Below, piece by piece: positions 13,001 through 25,000 of a stretch of DNA of 64,000 bases (positions are counted from its first letter, which is position 1; each line of letters begins with the position of its first letter). The stretch is from Todiramphus chloris collaris. Lineage: Eukaryota > Chordata > Aves > Coraciiformes > Alcedinidae. The position numbers and the translations under genes are program-made. The notes beneath the pieces were generated by a model. The model saw only the letters and a program-made list of their open reading frames with translations. It was not told where the DNA came from and searched no databases. Where the stretch lies: positions 8,878,522-8,942,521 of the forward strand of contig JANVCC010000130.1 of the NCBI GenBank assembly GCA_025345505.1. Direction: 5' to 3'.

Positions 13001-16000
13001 CAGGACAGTCACTGCTTGTACCCTTCTTTTCCATTCAGCTGGGTAAAAGAAAATGGCATTTGATAATTTGATCTTCAGGGTCTATTGCTTTCCTGCAAGT
13101 GTCAGACACATGGTAACTGCACCTGGCAGAATTACAGGAGATGCAAAGTTAGAGTAGAAAGTGTAGCCAACGATGCCACTGTAGAATGTGAATATCTCTC
13201 TCTTTAGCTTTACTGAGTGAAAGTAGCAGACCTGTGTCCCCCAGTGACATTAAAGGCACTTTAAGAGGGGCCAGCTGGGTTTATTAGTGTGATAGAGAAT
13301 GATTGACAGCCTGTATTCTTCTAGGTTTGCTTTAAGCACTGTTATAGGGTGACTATCCTCCAGAATGGCAGGCTTCCAGCCCAATAAAGGTTGGAAAAGA
13401 AGTGAAGCTTGTAGTTTTAGGTAATATGCATATCTGTATTTGTGTGTACATCTTACTTATTTCTAAGAGTTGAAGCAAGACAAAAAATGAACTGTCTTGG
13501 TCCTAGTTTTCTGAGTATTGCACAGGAATAGGAAGCCTGTGTCCATGTGCTCTGTCCCTGCCATAAGGAGCTGCCATCTGCTCAGAAGAGACTGGTTCTT
13601 AATGTGCTCTCACTCAGTACCAAGCTGTCTTATCAAAGCCAAAACTAATAAGCTTCAGGGCATGGGTACGAAATGCAGTCCCATGCATATGTAACACACA
13701 CATTGGAATACATAGTGTGTCCAAGATTTCACACTAGGACATCTGATAATACGCTTTCAGACTGCATTTATTGATGCCCCATTCATATTCCTAAGTTTTG
13801 GTTTAACAAGCTTGCAAAGAGAATGGAAATGCAGTTTGGTAAAATAACTGCTCTAGACTATCACATAGAAATAGTACTTTCCCTGAGTTGTCAGTGTTAA
13901 ACTCAAAAAGTCAAACCTTTGCTAACTTTCTCTAATTCTTCAGGTATTTGCATATTTGGATTTGTGCTGTGGATATAAGTCTGGGAAAGCATCAAAATCC
14001 TGTGGAACAAAAAGCTAGAGACAAAGCATAGTCATGTGAAAATAGGTCATCTTTTGACATTTGCAATTTGGTATTTTAGACCAACAAAGTTCAGAGTGTT
14101 TGGATGAGGCTGGGAGCAGTATTTTGACATGAGCCTTCACTTGGCTTCTTGAATGAAAAGTGAGGTTTTTCCCTAGAGCTGCTTGAAAAATATATAGGTG
14201 AGCTGGTTTTGCTTGCTGGCGGTGTGCATTTAAGAAATGTATTTCTTCTGGAGAATGTTGCTTGAAATAGAAAATACCTGTGAATGTGGGCTGGGTTTAG
14301 TGTTCTTGGCTTGGGGAGAGATTCTCTGGTTCACTTGGGAACTGCTGAGGGACAAGGAGCATGTTTCCCTGGCTGTGCATCTTGGTGTGGCTGCTCTGCA
14401 GGGAGCTGCCCTGCCCTTGCCCTTTCCATGTCTAGGATTCCTGTCCTAGTCATCTGGCTGCAGGGGTGTAGGAGGTGCTATCTCTTCTAAAAATGCCTGT
14501 GAAAGGATTTCTCAGGTGAGAGGAGAAACTTCTGAAAGCTTAAAAGCATTCAAATGGGGAGGGAGAAATATTGTCCCTGTTTGCCTGCTGCTCCTTCGTG
14601 ATGGGGAAGGATCGCTGAAACCCACAGCTTTGCCACCGTAACTGAGACTGAGCGAGTGTTTAGCAGTGCTGGCACAGAGGTGTGTGTCTGGGAGGGAAAT
14701 ACATGAGGAGAGGGGCCGTAGCACATAGCTTTCCTGAAGTTCCTGGCAGTGCTCATGCCCATGGGCAAGCAGGGACAGATGGACCTGGCTAAATTATGCC
14801 AAGAGATAAAATCAGAGAGTGAGAGGTGGCTTGGAGCCAGTGTAACCCCGACTCCTAGATTCTTGTTTCTGTGCCAAGCGTGTAAAAGTGCAGTACAAAA
14901 CCATATCTGAAACTCCCACTGCAAGTTTTGTTCTCCATTAATTACTCTATAGCAGGCGTGTAAAGGGCTCAGAAACTCTGCTCTGCTCAGGACCTGTGTG
15001 TTATGCACATTAAGGTGATTTGTTTTTTTATTTTAAAGATGGCAAGCAAGGGTTGCTTAGTGCTTAGCACTTGTGCAAATCAGGACACATATTTATGAAC
15101 ATAATTGTAAGAATCTGTTTCTGAGCGATTCCTGTGTTTCAGTCTGTCTTTTCCCAAAACCACTAAAGGCTATCTATCAGTAGCTACTGTTTTGCTCTGT
15201 GGTAACAAACACACCGCTTAAGGTAGCTTCTACGTTGTTTAGAAACTCAAACTGGCTGAAGATTATTTGGGTGGTGTGTCAAGATACTAAGCAACTGATG
15301 TGCTTTATCTCCATCTAGCCTGAAGGCCAAGCGGGGATGTGACTTCTGAGTTAGAGTATACCCGATGTGCTTGCAGTATGGCTGTTGTGGCTTGCAGTTA
15401 CCAAAATAATTCCCTTCTCTGGGTGAAATAAAAAGTCGAAGTGATAGCAGAACAGTGTCTGGGTTATTCTTTTTCTGGGGAAAAAAAAAAAAAATACAGA
15501 GATGCATTGTTGAGGAAAGAGGTCAGATTATTTATTACCTGATTGTGCCCAACGTATTTTTTTAGCTTTTCACACAGGATGTTAAGGCAGTTTGTAAACC
15601 CAGGCCCTTTAGTGCCCATCCCAGGTCTTTTTATTAAAGTGCTGTTTCAACCAGCAGCCAGTCCTTTGACATCCACTCTGTTGTTTTCACAAGGTATTGC
15701 ATGGTGTGGCTAGATATTGCTTCATTTCTTTGAGGGTTAGATCCACATCAGCTACAACATTTCCTTTGCTTTTGCCCCTCAAATTCATGAAGCAATTGAC
15801 AGGTAGGTCGATGTGGCTTTTGAAGATATAATTCAAATCTGGAGATGGAAGAATAGCATTTCAGGGAAGCTTGGATCAGGCCCTCTTCAACATGGATGTG
15901 TTAGATTCCCCTGAGACACTTTGGTGTCATTTGGTTATAAAAGCGACAGACGCTGAGTATTTTAAAAAAAACCCTAACAACCCATGATCACCCTACAGTG

Positions 16001-18990
16001 ATCCTGCTGGTCATTGTGAACTACCTTCTTTTTCAAGGAAATAACAAGACAGCTTTCTAGGTCATATTTTGACCTTGATGCCCAGGTAAAACTATCTTTT
16101 TCAAGATAAACATGTTCAGACATCTCTTTTTTTTCTTCTTTTTTAAATCAAGGTTAAGCATGTTTGGGTTTACACCTGATTTTGCAATACAATCTTTTAG
16201 TTCCTTTTTACGCAGCAATTCCCAGGCAGCTCCTCTGGGTGTCAGTACAACTTTAGGTATAGCTTCATTGTGGCATTCCAAGCCTTCATTAAAAGCAGCC
16301 TGCAGTGGACAGAGAAATGGTACAAGATAAAAAGTTAGACAGTAATAAGAAAAGATATCGAACAATATAAGAGACACAGACATGTATGAGGCACAGCAAG
16401 GAATACATCAGAGATGCCCTTGTTTTCCTAAGAAGTCTCAAATTATGTTCCTATATGTTGGACTGCTTGTGAACAGCCTGAAGCAATGGTTTGTGAGCAG
16501 CTAGAGACTGAGGCTGCAATAGGATGTTAGAGAGGCTAAGAAAAAACACCAATCTTTGCCTTTAGTAGAATTAGAAAAAATTAGGCTCTCCAGATTGTTG
16601 TTACAGGTTAATGAGATGTGTTCAAATGGATTTCTACAAAATAATAAATAATGTGAATGAATTTTTTTAGATTCAGGGAGCATTGCTTGTCAGCATTTTC
16701 CCACATGTGGAACAGTATGGCCATTGTCTATGATAAATATTTGAGAAGAAAGAATGATAGGAAATCTGGGATAGTAAATCCAGAAAGCTTTGTAGAGGCA
16801 CTCACAGAATTGCATAAAAATTTATGTTCAGAAGGACCTCAGAAGATTATCTAATCCAAACCCCTGTTCAAAATAGGTCCAGTTAGATGAAGTTGTTCAG
16901 AGCTTTGTCCATATGAGTTTTGAATATCTGCAAAGTTGGAGATTCAGTAATCTCTCTCTATAACCTGTTCTCCTGTTTGGTCATCCATGTGGTGAAAAAG
17001 CTTTTCCTAATATTCTGTATGAATTTCTCATGTCCCCATTTGTGACTATTGCTTCTCCTCCTCTTTCTTCAGCAGACTCTGGTTCTGTCTTCTTTATACC
17101 TTCCCATTTGGTAGTTGAAGGCTGCAATAAGATTTTCCCTGAGCCTTCTCTTCGCACTGAACAAACGCAGCTCCCTTGAGCTCTCCTCATATGCCCTCAC
17201 CATCTCCATGGCTCTTTGTGGAACTCAGTCCAGTTTATCAATGTCTGTCTTGTTCTCAAGTCTCACAAGTACTGAGTACAGGGTAAAAATCACTTCCATC
17301 TCTGTTATGGCTGTGGTCTTGCAAATACAGTCCAGTGTGACATTGGCTTTCACTGTCACAGGGAATGCTGCTGACTGACATGCAGCTTGTGTTCTGTTAA
17401 TGTTCATCCTTTTCTGCAAAGCTGTTTTCCAGGCGGTATGTCATCTTCTTGCGTGGGTTCATTCCACCTGAGTTGCAGGCCTTTGCATTAGCCTTTTTTG
17501 AACTTGCTAGGTTGCTGCTAGCCTACTTCTCCAGCCTGTCTAGGTGACTGAATTGGGCATGTGTAGGGTCAAAGTGGAAGTGTGGGAAAGCTCTCAGTAA
17601 TTCTTAAGCTTTTATTTTTCATCAAATGACACGGCAGAAAATGGTGATGCGCAGACTGAGCACTGTCTTTAACCCTTATAGGTGCTTCCAATTAGGAGAT
17701 GCTGAGGGACCAGGAAAGCAAGCAGTTCTGCCTTCCTGCTAGCGAGATACGAGGCACCGTCTGCAGCTGGGGCTGCAGGGGACTCACCAGTCCCAGAGGT
17801 ATTGATGCAGATTGCTGGATGAGGGGGTTTCCTCACCTTCATTTTAAAAATACTTTGCGCTAAAATTTTTCTTCTCTTGCAATCAGAGAATATATGAATA
17901 AATCTCAATAGGGATGCCACTTTCAGTTCTAAAGACATGTGCATGCAAAATGAGAAGGAATGGGTTTAATCTGAAAGCTCTTTAACTCCCCTCATCACAG
18001 GCAGCTATTTTCAGACTGAATTAGAAAGTTTGCAGAAATGCATTGCTTAAGCAGGGAAAAAGGGGAATGGTCAGAAACCCCTGTAGAGTTACTGCACACA
18101 GATTGTTATTTGGCCTTTAAATTGTAAATGGCTGGTTTTAAACAGGCCTGGTGCAGATGGTTTCTGCTACAGGTTTATTGATTAAAATAGCAGCTTTACA
18201 TCAGCTCCTGGTTTGTTTCTCCAGAGGCTTTTGTCTTCATGAATAATGTACCCATTTGCTGAAATTTTGTTAGAATTCATCTGCTGGAGGCTGGCTGTAT
18301 TTCTCGAGGTTCCTAAGCCTCAGCTGACTAGGCTTAAAATTGTGACAGTCCCTGCCCCTTCCCTCTTCAGAAATGAGTATTCCCTTTTCCACCTTTCCAG
18401 TGCTGAATAAATCCAGTGCTTGAACATTGGAGAGTGCACTTGGAAACAGCTGTGAGTGTTCAGCTCTTTGGGGAAGGCTTGTATGATACTGAAGGCTGTC
18501 TTGGCTATACTGGGGATTAGGTTTTTGCTAGTAATTGATCCAAAGCCTGTTAGAGTGAGTGGAAAAATGCTAGTGAGCTTTGGATCAGACCAGTAACTCT
18601 GAGGCACAGTGCTGTTTCAGGTGGGTATGTCTCATGCCTTCAGTATCGTAAGTCTTCCAATTTGCTGGAAGCATGTAGTGAATGTGTCATTAGGGGCTTT
18701 TTACATTATTATTCAGGCCTTTTTTATGCTTTTCTAAATGTCTGTACCTCATTTCCTGGGAGATCCCTGTGCATTTTTGTGTTACGCACAACAGGTACTG
18801 CTTTGCTTGCATAGGGAGTGGTGAAACAGGCAACATGCAGCTTCCTCTTGCAGACTGAGGCTTGCCAAGTGCTGTTGTCCCTTCTCACTAGAGCTTGCCA
18901 CTCTGCAACGGGAGGAGAGCACTACTGCAGGATGTAGAGCAAAAGGAGGGGTTTGAACACCATGGAAAGCAAAGAGAAGTGGTAGCATAC

Positions 18991-19022
<32 letters not shown>

Positions 19023-22000
19023 TTCCGATCATGTTCCCTATTGTCATAGCCATGTTTGTCTTCCACTTAACTGGTCACTACAGCAGTAACTCTTCATGAA
19101 GCATCTGTCAAACCAGGGCAGGCGAAAAGTCAGATTAATGCCTTTGGTGAAAATATTTGAAATTGGGTTTCCCATTCACACTTATGCATGGGGAGTGAGC
19201 ATTGTTGGTAGAAGAGCTAATTTAATCTCATAGTTCTGCAAAAGTAGCCAGTCATAGACAATCTGGTTTGTCTCTATTCTCCTGTGGAGGTTAATGAGCT
19301 TTTCTTTTAACAAGTTAATTTTACACCAAGATAAAACCAGAAAAAAAATGGCAGTTGATAAATATTAAGCAATCCGATTCTGAAATGGCCAAGAACAGGA
19401 TATTGCAGTTCCTGAACCTTTTCCTGAAGGTTTTGTGGGTTTGATTTGTTTTCTTTAATCAAATTAAAATCTCTTCAAGATTTCAATTGTCAAAGTGTTT
19501 TGACTACGAATCTTCACAGCATATTAGTTCTTCTGAAGTATGTCTGACTTGTTTCTACTTTTTTTTTTTAAGGCATGGAGGTTGTGAAGGTGATAACATG
19601 CTTCTTTATGACAGCAAAACACACAGCTAGAATCGTAATAGGAGGGCAGCTGACAGGTGCTAGGTAGATGATTACTGTGTGGATGTGAGCAGCCAAGGAT
19701 CTTCCTTTCTCAGGATGCTTTTCTGATGACCAATGCTGCCACAGTATATCCTGCATACTTCTTACAGACCTGAGAAAAAGATGTGTGACCGGAAATATGA
19801 GCATGCACTGGATTTTTTTGATGTCAGGGAAAGTCCCCTGTGGCTGTGGAGTGAGCGTATGTGGTTTAGAGCAGGTCATTAGACTTTTTTTCCTCCCTAA
19901 AATCCTGTCATAAGCATGTAGTAGACCAGACAGTGCATAGAATGCCAATACTATTAATGTGGACTTTTCAGCAGCCTCAGTTATGTTACAGTTACTAGCA
20001 AGACTCCCCTTGGTGTAGTTAGGCCAGTACTTGAATGGTTTAGAAAAATCCTTTCTCCTCCTAAAACACATGACCTGAAATTGTAGAATGTTGAAAATCC
20101 TCTCCAGTGTTTGCCAAGATACTTAGTAGTGGAACAAAGGAAGCCTAATTTATTGTGGTTGAAGCTTTGATATCTCAAATGGTGGAAGCGCTTGTTGAGG
20201 CTTTTCTGTGTCTCAGATACTCGAAACCTCTCTTTGTGGCTTTGCAGCTACCTCAGAAAGTTTGAGCTTATGCTATTATGTTTTCTTGTGAAAGCAGGAG
20301 TTGGCTTTCCAACCCCTCTGTTAATGACGGATGAAATGAGCCAACAAGCTCAAACTGTATTATTAGGTTGAGACAGAGATGTGCATAAGTACACATTGAG
20401 ATGCTGTGATTATATAAACCTTATTTTCTCATTATACCAGGCTACACAATTCCAAAAGATGCTTGATGAAGCTTTTCAAATGAAAACGCTGCTGGTAACA
20501 ACAGTAGTACCTATTAGATTTCTTACTGTTCAACCACTGGGTTCAAGGCATGCAACAAAGGTACATAGCGGTAGTATTTTGAAAAATATGTACTAATTTT
20601 GGACACACTAAACATGCACAAACATATTTTTCATCCCCTCATTGTTTTAATTGAGAAAGCAGTGGTATTACAATAGTGTCTCTCCTGTTGTTGATGCTGT
20701 AAGGAACTAATGACAGCTGTTTTTTATTGGGCATAAAGCGGAGCCAAATGATAGGATAATCTGTACTGTTTATGTTAGTGTTTCAAATAAAGAAAGGTGA
20801 AGAAACTGTGCAAATTCTACTGATGCTGTGGGATAAAGCATTAGCAATGGGTGGAGACTAAGGATATGTGAGCTAAGGAACATGACATGACTCCTGCATG
20901 TAAAAATATTTTGAAATACTTAAAAATTTGCACTTCCTGATGTGGCCCATTCCATACTGTATAACCTTGTAGGAAACACTGTGTGTTGAGTTTTGACCTT
21001 CAGAAAGGCTTTTACTGGGGGGTTGTGGAGGAAGACCTGTAACTAACTGGTCTAAGTAGTGGGACAGAGTCCTGGTGATGCCTGCTAATCCTCTGGGTTA
21101 CCTGCATTCCTACTGTATTACCACAGACATGGCTGAAGTGCAAGGGCAGAGCTGGCCTGGCTGGCAACAAAGCAGGATACATGTCTTGGATGTTCAGCAG
21201 AAATCAGAGGATTTAATGGGAGTAGAGGATTAATTAATCCTGATCCATACAGACACATTGGCTTCTTGCATAGTCAGAATCTTAATTAGGCAATCACATT
21301 TTTTTCCTCTCACAGTGACCATTACACCAACTGTGCTCTCCTTCCTCTCTTTCTTTGCAAATCTCTCTTTTTTAAAAAAAACTACAGATTTGCATACCTC
21401 ATTAGGAAAGTTTCCTTCTTTTCTTTCCATCTTTCCCGTTTGCATCTACGTATTTGCATATCTGCTTCTTATGTCCTCTAATCCCTCAACCTTCATTTTC
21501 AGACCCCTGTTATGGAATAAGATCATGACTCCTCCCTCAGCTCCTTTATTCCTCTAAATACACGGTTTCTAACCCTTCTTTTCCCTGTCTCCAACCCTCA
21601 GCCCCTGCTGACTCAGTTAAATATACATGTGCTCTTTTCCCCTTTGTTCCTTATTTTCCCTTCACCCCTCTGTGGCTGCTTTTCTTATGTCAGCTTTGAT
21701 CTATTTGCTGTCAGTACTAACATTTTTTAATCTTTAGTAATTTGTTATTTTTGTACATTGATGCAAAATTAAATATATCTTGGAAAGGAAGCATGGGTTG
21801 TCCCATTCACTGCAGGAACATATTCCTTGTCACCTGTGTGGGAAGGCTATACTATATATACAGTTGAGAACCTTAGCTGGGGAAATGATGAGGCAATGGC
21901 CCAACCCACTATGAGCTGTCAATTTGGTTTAAATAACCAAGGCACATCCCAGGTTTGGCTGTACAGTTAACCCCAGTTTTGCTAAGCCAAACTACTGCAG

Positions 22001-25000
22001 CAAAGGGAAAAATGGAGGGCCGATACCTCCAATACCTCTTTACACCTCTTTATGTTCCTTTGTTAGGGGTGTTGACAAAAATAAAGAGGAGTGTGATCCT
22101 TAGTGATGGGACTTGTGACACAAATCCCTGGGATTTGGTAGGGCCCTTCTGTTCATCAACAGGAGCACTGCAAGGTGCCTCATGTTTTATAACCCCTCAC
22201 TCTCTTGGAGTATTATCAGAGGCTTGGGCTACTGATAAGGGTATTCTTATTTGGTGTTGCTGCTGTTATGTTGCTTGTTATTGTACTTACTTCTGTCCAG
22301 ACCTTTTTTTTTGTGTGTGTGTGTCTGTTTATGTTGCTTTTGTGAAGATGGCATGAACTGTTATGACAAGTAGTGTTTTAAGCTAGCTGCTACATTGACC
22401 TGTGGTAAGAAAAATGGCCTCCTGAATGACTGTGAGTTCCCGTGAAGCTGTAATTTCCTCAACCACCCCTGGATGTGAGGTTTTCTCCTTGCCCACACTT
22501 AATTCTGGTCCCTTTAATAATCTCTGGAGGATCAGGACTTTCTCACCAGTAATGTCAGCTATTTCCAGCAGTAATGGTAGTAGAGATGTTTCTTGCCAAG
22601 TACGTAGAGAAACTCTTGGTGGGAGTGCTTAACAGTGCAACTGACAGCTGTCTCATGGACATGACTCCATGTGGCCACTCTGGTCTGCAGAACCTGCTAC
22701 CAGAGTAGGTGCCTGCCCTTTTCTGCTCTTTCCTTGTCAGATGCCTTCCAGCTCTGTCTTCTAAGGAATAAAGAATAAAACCCAAGAATAAAATCTTTAA
22801 ATTTCTCAGTATCCCCTTCCCCATAGTGACACTGAACCTCTTCTGTGGCCTTTTCATACCAAAGATTGACTAGACTTTGTTGTTTTATTCCAGGTCACCA
22901 GTCTCTTCAGAAGATCAAGGTAAGATCTGCTTTTTAGATACTAATAGCATATTAAAAATGAGACAAAGACTAGCTAGTAAACTGTGTTGTAACACAATTG
23001 TAGTGGAGAAAAATTACTTTATAAAAATGAAACTTTGATGTTACTCAGACATTGGTCACCCTTAGACATCAAATGTTTGTTCGTTTAGTTGATTTAGTTG
23101 GGGCCAGCAGAATTTAAGCTCGTGTTGAGTTACTTGTAAAATGAATCTTGCTCAATCAAATGGAACTCTTGCAAGTGTTTGCAATTTATTCATACAACTA
23201 CATAGAGCTTCACCTGTGGAAAATTATGTGAGGGCTTAAGGACAATATATGTATTTTATGAAGATGAGCTGATCTTTTATGAACTAGAGAACAGCATCTT
23301 TGTAGCAGAGGAGAGTGTATGGTACATTGAAGGCTTGAACCCATGTTATCTTGGGTTACCACTGAAGTTAGTTTGGTAGCATGGTATGGAGTTTAGTGTA
23401 GCTAGAAGCTTCTACATGTATGCTTGCTCTAAAGGAGACTGAAGGATCTTATCTTTCCATAAGGACTAAAGGAGGAGTTTGCAGTGACTAGCTGGTTAAT
23501 AACTTAAACAACTTAGGTGCTTAGAACTGTGTGGTATAAATGTTCTTCTAGAGTACAATGAAGTATGGTTGCATTAGTACTGAAGTCCAGATGCATACTG
23601 CAAATGAGGTGGCAATTGCACTGGCAGGTTTGCACAAGAAATGGGAAAAAAAAAAAGTAGACTGTAATTAAGAGGAGAAAGTTCGTTGTGTATCTCTGAA
23701 TCAGCAGTATTATTTTGGACCACAGAAGAAATTAATAACTAACTTCTTTTGGCATTCAGTTTGTATGAAATTACAAAATCAGCAAAGTGTCTGGACAATA
23801 CAATAAGCATTATTCAAGAAAGTTCCAGATGGGGAATAGTAAGAACTATTGAAAATGGAGATATAGGGAGGTCTCAGCCTGTAAGTGTGTCACTGAAGTA
23901 TGTTTGCTTGGACTGTGGAGTGACTAGTTAGGTATCAACCTACATTATCCTTGGCTCCAGCCAAGATCTTTTTTGTCCCGTACAGTGGCTGTCAAGGATA
24001 CCATCATTAATAAATTCTCCTCCATCTCTTTTACGTGTCATTTCTTAGTAAAGACAGTTATAAAGAAAGCCATAAAAATGGACAAACATGTCAGACCAAA
24101 GATATATCTAGCCCATCTAGTCCATTCCTAGTGGCCTATAGCAGTGGATCCCCTGACAAATAAAAGCACAAGAATGGCAGAAGCACACAGTTTTAATTTC
24201 CTGGTGTACCCCATCAACTTCCTGTGATTTACAGCTCATTGACTTTATGAACTAGAGGTAGTTTTCTTGTCCAATAGTTCATCTGCTTTTTACCATGACC
24301 AAAGATTCTTAATATAAAGTACTGAAGGCTTGAGAAATTAACAGTATACCCCATTTCTCCAAACCTCAGAAGAAATTCAAAAACATTATAGTCTAATATG
24401 CTATTTCAAGACCTGGGCTCATCTAATACACTGTTTCAAGACCTGGACTCAAGCTGCTTGTCAGTGCGTAAGCTTATTAGTGGTAGACTGATCTTGCTTT
24501 TTCATTTCCCTTGCATTTATTCTATTACTCCATTCTTGTCTATTAATAGAGCAACAGACAGTGTAAATGTATTTCCTGGTGTATCTTTAAACTTTAGTGT
24601 TTCCTACTGTCATAATGTTTTCATTCTTGCCATTATTTTTATACTGTTCAAGTTTTTCACAAAATCTTCGTGTTTGCCATCTGCCAGCGTCCAGCTTTTC
24701 AGGTTTGAGAAACATCTCTGAATAACCTCTTCCTTCCCTCTGTTCTCTGTCTCCTATGAGAAACCTACTCTGAAATGCAGAGTGAAAGGCCTATGTTTCC
24801 TTGACCAATTAGTAATGTGGTAGTCCTAGTTATTATAAAGTTTCGTGGTTTATGAGTGTGGAGTATCTAACTAGGTTTGTCATCCATGTAAATACGTAGG
24901 AGCTTCTTTTAAACACAAAAGATTTCCCATGTCTTTGTGACTTTTCAGAAAAAGAGATCCAATGCTTGCATTTCCTCTTTCCCACTATGCCATGATCATG

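Larger units (their letters stand above)
4952..22893 (+). other. DGKI: DGKI intron, about 17.9 kb
   Basis: Mostly unique AT-rich DNA. Items inside are listed separately: candidate intronic poly(A) signals from 5180, A/T runs (10546-10573, 12848-12867, 15480-15494), a TG/TA patch (7805-7840), a minus-strand CR1 copy (about 16800-17575), a C31 run (18992-19022) and an exon-like segment (20441-20560). The open frames of 130-170 codons here have no recognisable family and lie on both strands at the density expected by chance. Confidence 0.8.

Noticed and set aside
14550-15008. 152-codon open frame on the minus strand
   Set aside because: No motif, no family resemblance, overlaps unrelated frames on both strands.
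18782-19089. Poly-Pro / poly-Gly open frames around the C run
   Set aside because: Artefact of C31 read on each strand.
19568-20071. 167-codon open frame on the minus strand, the longest in the window apart from low-complexity ones
   Set aside because: No recognisable domain, no paired splice sites or promoter, composition of random AT-rich DNA, and it lies inside the DGKI intron.
21955-22356. 133-codon open frame with a Cys-rich hydrophobic end; I considered an old LTR-type element here
   Set aside because: No paired terminal repeats, primer-binding site or recognisable viral domain. The hydrophobic end comes from TGTT/TGCT-rich simple sequence.
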